9,544 bases of DNA from CANIGN01 sp964538275 (GCA_964538275.1 CAZIFW010000085.1:1-9544); one strand, 5' to 3'. Positions 1 to 5,945 are shown, counted from the stretch's first letter. A program made the numbers and translations. Notes: generated from the letters alone by a model not told the origin.

Positions 1-190
1 AAATCTTCTTCAACTCTTCTCTTGTTGCCACTAGCTCTTCGCGAAGTTTTTGACTGCGTGATTTGAAAACTTCTTGGATTCCTTTGCGCGCAAAAATTAC
101 AACAACCGCCACGACTACGGCGACATTTAAAAGTGAAAATAATTCATGTGCTCCTGGTGACGTGATGATAGATCCTACGGGTCCAGCCAT
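1..190 (-). CDS. atpF: ATP synthase F0 subunit b (partial, 3' end outside window)
   Basis: Start of a stator-stalk b subunit, which anchors F1 (through delta and alpha) to the a/c ring of the inner-membrane ATP synthase. Only about 63 N-terminal residues are present. They read MAGPVGSIITSPGAHELFSL, then a hydrophobic membrane segment (about residues 19-33, rich in V, A and I) ending in ARKG, then the charged start of a coiled coil with KSRSQKLREELVATREELKK. A short periplasmic N-terminus, one membrane helix and a long E/K/R/Q helix is the b-subunit plan. The ATG at 190 follows a purine-rich AAGGAA in the 3' end of the preceding gene, and only 2 bases separate that gene's stop codon from this start, so the two are cotranscribed. 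The product resembles but does not equal its upstream neighbour, as expected for a b/b' pair. The reading frame stays open to base 1. Confidence 0.85.
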   Translation of the reverse strand, partial: MAGPVGSIITSPGAHELFSLLNVAVVVAVVVIFARKGIQEVFKSRSQKLREELVATREELKKI

Positions 191-192
191 TT

Positions 193-717
193 TTAAATTT
201 CCTTCCCGAGTGAATGATTTTTGGCAGCGCTCATTCCCAAAAGTTTTGCAACAACTTCGTCTTTGAGTTCAACGCTTGAGCGTTCAAGTTTTTGTCGTTC
301 TTCTTTTAAAACTTTGTCGATGTTATCGCGCGCAGCTTTTACTTTTCGTGCAAAAACTTCACGAGCATCTGTCAAAATTTTTCTTTGTTCAGTCACTGCA
401 CTCGCGCGAAGCTCAGCAAATTTTGTGCTCGCTTCTTGCTGCGCTTTTCTTCTCTCTGCTGTTAATTTTTCAGTGATATCTGAAAGCTCAACTCTGATTT
501 TTGAGATCTCATCTTGTCTACCAGCCGTTCTTTTTTCGCGCTCGACAAGCAATCCAGAAAGAGGGCGGGTTAAAAGAAAAGAAACCGTAAAATATGTGAG
601 CCCAAAGAGAGCAAACATGATGAAAAAAGTCTGATTAATTTCAAGCTGTTTCAATAAAGGGTGTTCAAAGATGGGCTGTAGACTTGGAAATAGAACAGGC
701 GCTGCGGATTGTGCCAT
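193..717 (-). CDS. atpF': ATP synthase F0 subunit b' (b-type stator subunit)
   Basis: Second b-type stator subunit of F0F1 ATP synthase, 174 residues from the ATG at 717. A short N-terminus (MAQSAAPVLFPSLQPIFEH) leads into the family-typical membrane helix LEINQTFFIMFALFGLTYF, then LTRPLSGLLVEREKRTAG, then about 110 residues of charged coiled coil rich in E, K, R, Q and A. The frame stays open upstream to a TTG at 762, but I prefer the ATG because AGAAG lies 5 bases before it and the TTG has no Shine-Dalgarno sequence. The 45 bases between the two starts hold three small inverted repeats. It lies 92 bases after parB and is followed almost immediately by the b gene; delta, alpha, gamma, beta and epsilon probably follow outside the window. 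Genomes carrying b' and b together often have the a and c genes elsewhere; that is family knowledge and is not visible here. Confidence 0.9.
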   Translation of the reverse strand: MAQSAAPVLFPSLQPIFEHPLLKQLEINQTFFIMFALFGLTYFTVSFLLTRPLSGLLVEREKRTAGRQDEISKIRVELSDITEKLTAERRKAQQEASTKFAELRASAVTEQRKILTDAREVFARKVKAARDNIDKVLKEERQKLERSSVELKDEVVAKLLGMSAAKNHSLGKEI

Positions 718-722
718 ACGTG

Positions 723-770
723 CTTCTTTTGAAGTCAAATGCTCGACGTTTGTCGAGGGCAAAAGAGCCC
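723..770 (-). promoter_or_regulatory. Structured leader upstream of atpF': three adjacent hairpins
   Basis: Read on the minus strand, three inverted repeats follow one another before the atpF' ATG. They are GGGC-TCTTTT-GCCC (770-757), CTCGAC-AAAC-GTCGAG (757-742, a perfect 6-bp stem with a 4-base loop), and CTTC-AAAA-GAAG (734-723), whose 3' arm contains the AGAAG ribosome binding site. None is followed by a T run on the minus strand, so this is not a standard intrinsic terminator for parB. A leader that controls atpF' translation, an mRNA-processing site or a protein-binding palindrome are all possible. The inverted repeats are seen; the function is inference. Confidence 0.4.
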
Positions 771-809
771 AAATAGAAATAAAGCCTAATTATGGCCGAC
801 TCACGCAGC

Positions 810-1943
810 CTAGTTTTTGGTACTTCTTAACTGATGAAGCAAGCGATGCAATGACTCTTCATTTGAGTAATAGAGTTCAATGACCCCACCCTTAGAATTT
901 CCACGAAGAACGGCTTTAGTGCCAAAGATTCCACGCAATTCTTCTTCCGCAGATAAGAACTCGGGACTCTTGGGCGCAACCGATTGAACATTGGAATCGT
1001 TTGGAGACTGCGCTGCTTTTGGGGCTTCAACGGGAATAGCCGTAGGACCCTGAATTTTTGCACGAACTCGCGCTTCAACTTCGCGCACATTTAGCCCCTG
1101 AGCGATTATTTCTTGAGCTAAGGCCGATATATCGTCCTCTTTTTCGAGCGTTAAAAGCGCTCTTGCGTGGCCTTCAGACATTTTACCCTCAACGACAGCT
1201 TCTTTGACGCTCATTGGGAGCTTTTGAAGCCTTAAAGTGTTGGCAACTGAAACCCTGGAAACCCCTAGCTTCTTAGCCAACTCGTCTTGGGTATAATTGT
1301 AGTTTTTGAGTATTTTGGAATAGGCCTCAGCCAATTCGATCGGATTAAGCTCAACTCGCTGGATATTCTCGATCACGCTAGCCAAATCAGCCTTGGCAGA
1401 GTTGTCAGCCTTCTCAAACTCGTCACGAATAATGACCGGGATTTCGACCATTCCGAGCATTTTGCAGGCTCTCCATCTACGCTCACCCGCAACAATTTGG
1501 TAATTTTGGTCAGGCAGCCTGCGAACAATGATGGGTTGAATAAGCCCCTGTTCGCATATACTTTCTGCAAGTTCTTGAATTTTAGAGTCAGCAAAATGCT
1601 GCCTAGGTTGTTCGTCGTTCGCAGAGACCTTTTCAATGGGAACGTTGAGAATTTGATATCCGGCAACACTCGTACTTATTGCTTGAGTCGCAATGGCTTC
1701 TTCTTTTTTCTCTTCTACTTTAATTTTCTCTTCGATTTTTTGTTCCACAGGTGTGGCCACTTGAGTGGGAGAAGGAGCCGTGGGTGCCACCACTTTTGCC
1801 GTCTGAGAAACAGGAACTCTTACAAATGGAGATTCATCATCTCCACCTAAAAGTGCAGCAAGTCCGCGACCCAAACCTTTTTTTTGTTCGGGTTTAGCTG
1901 CGGGAGTTGTAGGTGTTGTAGGGTTGTTATCTTTGTTTTCCAT
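810..1943 (-). CDS. parB: Chromosome partitioning protein ParB (parS-binding CTPase clamp)
   Basis: ParB/Spo0J/Noc family, 377 residues. It loads at parS, closes as a CTP-dependent sliding clamp, spreads on DNA and stimulates ParA ATPase. The N-terminal ParA-activating motif is KKGLGRGLAALLG (21-33). A linker rich in P, T, V, E and K (about 34-94) follows. The ParB nuclease-like/CTPase domain (about 96-200) carries LIQPIIVRR (134-142), GERRWR (153-158) and ENIQR (192-196), the three CTP-contacting boxes. The parS-reading helix-turn-helix is about 217-242 (YTQDELAKKLGVSRVSVANT). A second linker (298-330) leads to the C-terminal dimerisation domain (about 333-372, with GIFGTKAVLRG and GGVIELYYSNEESLHRLL). 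It is longer than Bacillus Spo0J (about 280 residues), mainly because of the linkers. The ATG overlaps the parA stop as TAATG, with GGGAG 9 bases upstream, indicating translational coupling. parS-like sites lie 1.5-2 kb upstream in rsmG and mnmG. Confidence 0.97.
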   Translation of the reverse strand: MENKDNNPTTPTTPAAKPEQKKGLGRGLAALLGGDDESPFVRVPVSQTAKVVAPTAPSPTQVATPVEQKIEEKIKVEEKKEEAIATQAISTSVAGYQILNVPIEKVSANDEQPRQHFADSKIQELAESICEQGLIQPIIVRRLPDQNYQIVAGERRWRACKMLGMVEIPVIIRDEFEKADNSAKADLASVIENIQRVELNPIELAEAYSKILKNYNYTQDELAKKLGVSRVSVANTLRLQKLPMSVKEAVVEGKMSEGHARALLTLEKEDDISALAQEIIAQGLNVREVEARVRAKIQGPTAIPVEAPKAAQSPNDSNVQSVAPKSPEFLSAEEELRGIFGTKAVLRGNSKGGVIELYYSNEESLHRLLHQLRSTKN

Positions 1944-2836
1944 TAGCTGTTACTCCCAGAAGTTGTAACGGGTTGAATGGGAGGAAGCTCGATTGGCTTA
2001 GGTGAAGTTGCAAATCTGTCCATAGGATCAGGTGGCAAAAAAGGTTGCTCGGGCTCGAGCTCCATTTCTTCGCCGGTATGTTTATAAATAACTTCGCGAG
2101 CTACATTCATGTATGCGCGAGACCCCAAACAAACAGGATCATAAACGACTCCTGGAATTCCGTGAGAAGTGCTCTCCGAAAGCCTGATTCTTCTAGGCAC
2201 TAAGGTCTTAAAGAGTTTCTCGCCGACAAACTCTTTGACTTCATTCATTACCTGCTTTGAAAGGTTAGATCGCGAGTCGAACATAGTGAGAAGGATTCCT
2301 TCAAGATCTAGCTCTGCATTGAGGTGTTTTTTAACAATGTTTGCAGTTTTCATGATGCTTGTGAGGCCCTGCATAGAAAAGAACTCAGCCTGCATGGGAA
2401 TCAAGTAAGAATCACTTGCTGAAAGGGCATTCACAGTAAGAAGTCCCAATGAAGGTGGGCAATCAATTAGAACATAGTCGAAGTCCTCAAGGCCCTTAGA
2501 CATTGACTCCTTGAGTCGAAACTCGCGGCCTACCACGCTCACAAGCTCTACTTCTGCTCCTGCAAGGTTAGAATCCGCACCTACAGCAAATAATTTCTCT
2601 AATGATGTAGGAAGTGCATTATCAATCATTCTTCCCTCTTCATTTAGGGAAAAGTAGGTACTTTTTTGCTTAAGCAAGTCCCTAGGCAAATTGAGCCCAG
2701 CTGTCATATTTCCTTGCGGATCTAGGTCAACTATCAGTGTCTTCTTATTCAAAAGAGCCAAAGACGCGCCCAAATTAATCACAGTTGTTGTTTTACCGAC
2801 TCCACCCTTTTGATTGATGACTGATATGACCTTCAT
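1943..2836 (-). CDS. parA: Chromosome partitioning ATPase ParA (Soj type)
   Basis: Deviant-Walker ATPase that binds DNA non-specifically as an ATP dimer and moves ParB-parS complexes; 297 residues. Seen directly: Walker A KGGVGKTT (10-17) with the signature lysine at 10, Walker A' DLDPQGN (about 37-43), Walker B in YVLIDCPPS, then LLTVNALSASDSYLIPMQAEFFSMQGL and LEGILLTMFDSRSNLS, all standard for Soj-like ParA. There is no N-terminal helix-turn-helix, so it is the chromosomal short type and not a plasmid autorepressor. A tail of about 40 residues rich in P and E (EPEQPFLPPDPMDRF onward) follows the ATPase fold and is longer than in Soj (about 253 residues); it looks disordered. No Shine-Dalgarno sequence precedes the ATG, and a TATAGT box ends 7 bases before it, so the message may be leaderless. 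parB follows with a 1-base overlap. Confidence 0.97.
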   Translation of the reverse strand: MKVISVINQKGGVGKTTTVINLGASLALLNKKTLIVDLDPQGNMTAGLNLPRDLLKQKSTYFSLNEEGRMIDNALPTSLEKLFAVGADSNLAGAEVELVSVVGREFRLKESMSKGLEDFDYVLIDCPPSLGLLTVNALSASDSYLIPMQAEFFSMQGLTSIMKTANIVKKHLNAELDLEGILLTMFDSRSNLSKQVMNEVKEFVGEKLFKTLVPRRIRLSESTSHGIPGVVYDPVCLGSRAYMNVAREVIYKHTGEEMELEPEQPFLPPDPMDRFATSPKPIELPPIQPVTTSGSNS

Positions 2837-2843
2837 ACGTTTT

Positions 2844-2874
2844 ACTATAGAACAATTTTTTAAATGCGAAACAA
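2844..2874 (-). promoter_or_regulatory. Candidate parA promoter
   Basis: On the minus strand a TATAGT -10-like hexamer lies at 2849-2844. The best -35-like hexamer is TTGTTT at 2874-2869, with a longer than ideal spacing of 19 bases; GTTTCG at 2872-2867 would give 17 but matches poorly. Transcription would start within a base or two of the parA ATG at 2836. The surrounding 180-base gap and the absence of a ribosome binding site support a separate promoter, but the -35 match is weak. Confidence 0.4.
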
Positions 2875-2975
2875 CTTTGCAAGCTTTTCTAAAACTTTTT
2901 CACTAAATAATTCTATCTTAGGGATAAAGCGAGCTTGGTATGCGCGCAGCGCAACTAATAATCGCTTGTGTAAGA

Positions 2976-2992
2976 GGATAAGGCACCCATCC
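2976..2992 (-). terminator. Possible weak terminator/hairpin after rsmG
   Basis: About 25 bases after the rsmG stop, minus-strand RNA can form GGAUGGG-UGC-CUUAUCC, a 7-bp stem with two G-U pairs and a 3-base loop, followed by UCUU. The wobble pairs work only in RNA from the minus strand, the direction of the genes. There is no proper U tract, so termination would be weak or assisted. The rest of the gap (2837-3017) shows a TGCGC-GCA-GCGCA inverted repeat near 2941-2953 and no convincing small gene. Confidence 0.25.
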
Positions 2993-3017
2993 GTCAGACC
3001 AAACCCCTTTATGATAA

Positions 3018-3527
3018 TTACCGCTTGAGTAGGGAGTACGAATTCTCGTTTTTTTCAAAGCTATACAAGGGCAAGTCTAACTGTGATTTTTTGTATGCAT
3101 CATCAAGGCTCATAGAAGAGCTAAAGGCTCTGGCTGCTAGAAAACACTTGTGCGCCTGGGCTTCAAAGGCGGCTATCTCTTCTACCTTTAACTCTTCCAA
3201 ACGTTTGTGAATAACCCGAGTATTCTTATGAGTAGAAAAAAACATATGGAGAAAAGCTACGGCTTTTTTATCGGGTTCCAAAAAAATCACTCGCCTATCC
3301 TGACCAGATAGGAGCCAGGCATAACCAAGCACTCCAGAGCCAGCACCTACATCAATCATAGTAGTATACTCAGAACATTCCTTAGAAGCTGACTCAATCG
3401 CGGCAAGCGACTCTATCAGCAATGTTTCACATGAAACATTTCCAATTAAACGGTGAACCTTGTTATATTTTGATAGTTCGCTGCAAAAGGGATCATTACT
3501 TAGGTCAAAGTGTTTCATGTGAAACAT
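3018..3527 (-). CDS. rsmG: 16S rRNA (guanine527-N7)-methyltransferase RsmG
   Basis: RsmG (GidB) uses S-adenosylmethionine to methylate N7 of G527 (E. coli numbering) in 16S rRNA; its loss gives low-level streptomycin resistance in other bacteria. The SAM-binding Rossmann motif reads TTMIDVGAGSGVLGYAWLL, followed by RRVIFLEPDKKAVAFLHMFF (acidic ribose-binding residue, then the K-x-x-FL helix), RLEEL, and the late family signature AARAFSSSMSLDD. From the ATG at 3527 it has 169 residues. That is shorter than E. coli RsmG (207) mainly at the C-terminus, which ends soon after the RAF motif, so the last strand region is reduced. Three starts compete: TTG 3536 (AGGT 6 bases upstream), ATG 3527 (no spaced ribosome binding site) and ATG 3518 (AGGA 9 bases upstream). 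The gene overlaps mnmG by 23 bases from ATG 3527. A parS-like palindrome covers the start region and another lies inside the gene. Confidence 0.9.
   Translation of the reverse strand: MFHMKHFDLSNDPFCSELSKYNKVHRLIGNVSCETLLIESLAAIESASKECSEYTTMIDVGAGSGVLGYAWLLSGQDRRVIFLEPDKKAVAFLHMFFSTHKNTRVIHKRLEELKVEEIAAFEAQAHKCFLAARAFSSSMSLDDAYKKSQLDLPLYSFEKNENSYSLLKR
3423..3438. promoter_or_regulatory. parS: parS-like ParB-binding site inside rsmG
   Basis: TGTTTCACATGAAACA on the plus strand differs from the widely conserved parS TGTTTCACGTGAAACA at one central base (CACATG for CACGTG). Both GTTTCA and TGAAAC arms are intact. It lies within rsmG and encodes NVSCET in that protein. It has the same sequence as the site at 3511-3526 in the opposite orientation, 88 bases away centre to centre, and lies about 1.5 kb upstream of parB. 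Confidence 0.85.
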
Positions 3528-5337
3528 TCCTACCAAAGCCAGACCTAGCAGCGGCCTTTGCTATTAGGAGTACGGCAGTTGGGGGCATTCCACTAATCTG
3601 AGATAGCTCATGCACGCTCTTGGGTTTTGCAATCTTATATTTCTCAACCACTTCTTTTGATAAGGAGGGCACAGTGTCCACATCAAAGGCCGGATCCAAA
3701 ACCCAAGACTTAAGCTTGTTCAACGAACTAAGCTCTAGCTCCTGCCTTCCAAGATACCCCTCATACTTTGCCTCAACCTCTAGGATTTCAACGGCCCTAT
3801 CAGAAACCTCAACATTAATAGCCAATGACTCCCAAGTAACCTCTGGCCTTTTGAGGTATTCCATTAAGCTAATTACCTTGTCTTTAGAAACCCTAACCCT
3901 ATTAGATTCGAGATGCTTTCTACCACGTGCTATTTCGGAACAAAGCTCCTCGTAATGTTTCACGTGGAACTTATTCACTACCCCTAAAGATTGCCCAAGC
4001 CCCATAAGGCGCTCCATTGCATTATCTTCTCTGAGCAAAAGCCTATACTCAGAACGACTCGTGAACATGCGGTATGGCTCTGCCGTTCCTTTTGAGGTCA
4101 AATCATCAACCAATGTTTCAAGGTAACTTCGAGACCGGTCGGGCTTGATACTTTCCTTGCCTTGAAGATAAAGGCCCGCATTCATACCCGCCCACAAACC
4201 TTGTGCTGCGGCTTCTTCATAGCCAGAGGTCCTATTCACCTGCCCTGCGAAATATAATCCCTCGGCATACTTGGACATAAAAGAAGAATGCAAATCTGTA
4301 GGATCTACAGTGTCATATTCTACGGCATAACCTGGTCTTATGAGCTCTACGTTCTCTAAGCCAACAATCGTTCTAAAAAATTCTAATTGTGTATCCGGAG
4401 GTAAACTTGTGCTCATCCCATTGGGATAGATGGTATTCACATCAAGGCCCTCTGGTTCTAAGAAAATCTGATGTCTAGGCCTGTCCGAGAATCGCTTAAT
4501 CTTATCTTCAATGCTTGGGCAATATCTTGGCCCCAGCCCAACTATGTCCCCAGAAAAGAGCGGACTGCGGTGAAAGTTCGCGCGAATTACATCGTGCGTT
4601 CGCTCATTGGTGTAAGTCATATAGCAGCAGAGCTGAGGAAGTTTACTTTTGGGCTCGCGCCAAGAAAAACGCCTAAGTTCTGGATCACCCCACTGTCTTT
4701 CAAGCGAAGCAAAATTAATGGTCTTAGCATTCAGCCTCGCAGGCGTGCCTGTTTTTAAGCGTGTCAAATTATGACCATGCGCAATAATTGATTGGCTCAA
4801 TTGTTTGGCAGAAGAATCACCAACCCTACCGCCATCCTTACGCTCATCACCGCAAAACATAAGTCCACGCATGAATGTTCCCGTAGTCACTATGATGGCA
4901 CGCGCAGAGAGCATCCCGGCCTTGCTGGTTTGAAGCTGCCAAAAGCCCGACTCCTTATTCATCGAATGGGCCTCTGCCTCAATCACCGTAAGGCCGTCTA
5001 GCGAGCGAACCTCATCAGACATTGTGCGAACATATCTGTCCTTGTCACATTGAATTCGGGTTGATCTGACCGCAGGGCCACGATTCATGTTTAATCTACG
5101 CGACTGAATTCCGGCACTGTCTGCGACATAACCCATGAGGCCGCCGAGTGCGTCTACCTCAGCAACAAGATGACTTTTTGCGACTCCGCCAATAGCTGGG
5201 TTACAAGACATAGCCCCCAACTTATTGGCATCCATAGTTATAAGAGCAGTTTTTTGACCCATCGCAGCAAGGGCTCTTGCTGCTTCTATTCCGGCGTGAC
5301 CGCCGCCAATAACAATGGCGTCAAATATTCGAGACAT
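3505..5337 (-). CDS. mnmG: tRNA uridine-5-carboxymethylaminomethyl modification enzyme MnmG
   Basis: MnmG (GidA) is the FAD- and NADH-dependent partner of MnmE. With methylene-tetrahydrofolate and glycine or ammonium, the pair makes the cmnm5/nm5 group on wobble U34 of several tRNAs. It has 610 residues, near the usual 610-630. Seen in order: dinucleotide-binding GGGHAG (11-16); SCNPAIGG with Cys45, equivalent to the conserved E. coli Cys47; GGLMGYVADSAGIQSRRLN; TGTFMRG; KTGTPARL; GPRYCPSIEDK with Cys273, equivalent to Cys277; the FAD-contacting LYFAGQVNRTSGYEEAAAQG; TSRSEYRLLLREDNA; and the helical tRNA-binding C-terminal region, with YEGYLGRQ. No truncation is seen. The ATG at 5337 gives the canonical N-terminus; the only upstream ribosome-binding-site candidate, GAGAG, lies inside a hairpin. 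It is separated from mnmE by a nuclease gene and overlaps rsmG. One parS-like site lies inside it (FHVKH, about residues 457-461) and a second at its end. Confidence 0.97.
   Translation of the reverse strand: MSRIFDAIVIGGGHAGIEAARALAAMGQKTALITMDANKLGAMSCNPAIGGVAKSHLVAEVDALGGLMGYVADSAGIQSRRLNMNRGPAVRSTRIQCDKDRYVRTMSDEVRSLDGLTVIEAEAHSMNKESGFWQLQTSKAGMLSARAIIVTTGTFMRGLMFCGDERKDGGRVGDSSAKQLSQSIIAHGHNLTRLKTGTPARLNAKTINFASLERQWGDPELRRFSWREPKSKLPQLCCYMTYTNERTHDVIRANFHRSPLFSGDIVGLGPRYCPSIEDKIKRFSDRPRHQIFLEPEGLDVNTIYPNGMSTSLPPDTQLEFFRTIVGLENVELIRPGYAVEYDTVDPTDLHSSFMSKYAEGLYFAGQVNRTSGYEEAAAQGLWAGMNAGLYLQGKESIKPDRSRSYLETLVDDLTSKGTAEPYRMFTSRSEYRLLLREDNAMERLMGLGQSLGVVNKFHVKHYEELCSEIARGRKHLESNRVRVSKDKVISLMEYLKRPEVTWESLAINVEVSDRAVEILEVEAKYEGYLGRQELELSSLNKLKSWVLDPAFDVDTVPSLSKEVVEKYKIAKPKSVHELSQISGMPPTAVLLIAKAAARSGFGRNVSHETL
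3511..3526. promoter_or_regulatory. parS: parS-like ParB-binding site in the mnmG/rsmG overlap
   Basis: TGTTTCATGTGAAACA on the plus strand is the exact reverse complement of the site at 3423-3438 and is one base from consensus parS. It lies where mnmG and rsmG overlap and is translated in two frames: the MnmG C-terminus reads NVSHETL and the RsmG N-terminus reads MFHMKHF. A bound ParB clamp would cover the rsmG start codons. Confidence 0.87.
3956..3971. promoter_or_regulatory. parS: parS-like ParB-binding site inside mnmG
   Basis: TGTTTCACGTGGAACT on the plus strand has the perfect CACGTG core and differs from TGTTTCACGTGAAACA at two positions in one arm: GGAAC, as in Pseudomonas-type parS, and a terminal T. 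It lies in mnmG, encodes FHVKH there, and is 445 bases from the overlap site. It is the third member of the cluster and may be weaker or stronger than the others; the sequence alone cannot say. Confidence 0.8.
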
Positions 5338-5344
5338 CGAACTG

Positions 5345-5364
5345 TTCTCTCAAACTTGAGAGAA
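5345..5364 (-). promoter_or_regulatory. Hairpin between the nuclease gene and mnmG
   Basis: TTCTCTCAA-AC-TTGAGAGAA is a perfect 9-bp inverted repeat, realistically an 8-bp stem with a 4-base loop. On the minus-strand transcript its 3' arm carries GAGAG 9 bases before the mnmG ATG, so the stem would hide the only ribosome binding site candidate. No U tract follows, which argues against a simple intrinsic terminator for the nuclease gene. Translational control or RNA processing is inferred only. Confidence 0.4.
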
Positions 5365-5380
5365 GATGACAATTAAACAA

Positions 5381-5926
5381 TTATATCCAGGTACCCAAAC
5401 TTAGCTTTAAATGCCTGTCTAGTTCGCCCAGCTGTTCGCGCAAATCAGCTTCAACTGCATCTGCCTTTTCAAGGTTTTTCTTGGTGTCAAGAATCAGGGC
5501 CACAGCCTCTTCTTGCGTCATTTTTCCTTGGGCCATAAGCCTACATGTCATTTCTTCAATTTTATCTGTCTGTTCGTAAACTGTGCGGTGTTGGGGCCAA
5601 AGATTTGACTCATCATTGCTTCCCCCTGCGCACAGAGGAATCAGGTGGTCGATTTTAAAATTTTCGCGTCCATAACGACGAATCTCATATCCGAGTGATT
5701 CGTACTTATCGATAATATCCCACTTTTTGGCTGCACTTACTCGGCGGCTGCAATATTCGATTTGCTCTGGATATCTGTGCGAATCACCATGTTCGCACAA
5801 GTCGCCATTTGTTAGGCGCTCATCGGGACCGGACGGATATCCCGAAATACTTTCTTGAGCATTGAGCCCAGAAAAAGAAATCGTCAAAAAAACGAACAAC
5901 CCTCTTACAAGAAAAAAATTCCTCAT
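5381..5926 (-). CDS. Exported HNH-family endonuclease
   Basis: 181-residue protein with a signal peptide: basic start (R2, R8), hydrophobic core 9-20, likely signal peptidase I cut after LNA (residue 23). The nuclease signature is KIDHLIPLCAGGSNDESNLW followed by PQH (91-113): Asp93-His94 at the HNH entry, the GGSND turn, Asn108 and His113 at the metal site. This IDHLIPL-x-x-GGSND-x-x-NLWPQ pattern occurs in small exported HNH nucleases of Proteobacteria. Cysteines 44, 59, 99 and 128 could form disulfides in the periplasm. The C-terminal third (about 115-175) is helical and charged. It has AAGG 7 bases before its ATG, a plausible promoter of its own, and 193- and 43-base gaps on either side, so it looks like an independent unit placed between mnmE and mnmG. 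It may degrade extracellular, periplasmic or, in a predator, prey DNA. The substrate is not known, and no immunity gene is nearby. Confidence 0.85.
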   Translation of the reverse strand: MRNFFLVRGLFVFLTISFSGLNAQESISGYPSGPDERLTNGDLCEHGDSHRYPEQIEYCSRRVSAAKKWDIIDKYESLGYEIRRYGRENFKIDHLIPLCAGGSNDESNLWPQHRTVYEQTDKIEEMTCRLMAQGKMTQEEAVALILDTKKNLEKADAVEADLREQLGELDRHLKLSLGTWI

Positions 5927-5945
5927 AAACCACCCTTAAGTAAAG

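Noticed and set aside
221..634. Plus-strand open frame opposite atpF'
   Set aside because: Low-complexity S/L/F/A translation typical of the complement of a charged coiled-coil gene.
193..762. TTG at 762 as the atpF' start
   Set aside because: No ribosome binding site precedes it and the extra 15 residues contain the hairpin region; the ATG at 717 has AGAAG at good spacing.
1287..1850. Long plus-strand open frame (187 codons) opposite parB
   Set aside because: It is antisense to strongly conserved parB domains; the translation is rich in F, R, C and H and shows no family motif.
2837..3017. oriC or DnaA-box cluster in the rsmG-parA gap
   Set aside because: No TTATCCACA-like boxes and no AT-rich 13-mer repeats are visible; the origin more likely lies past yidC/rpmH, outside the window.
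3924..3929. CACGTG core in mnmG as a fourth parS site
   Set aside because: Flanks (CTAC...CTAT) lack the GTTT/AAAC arms.
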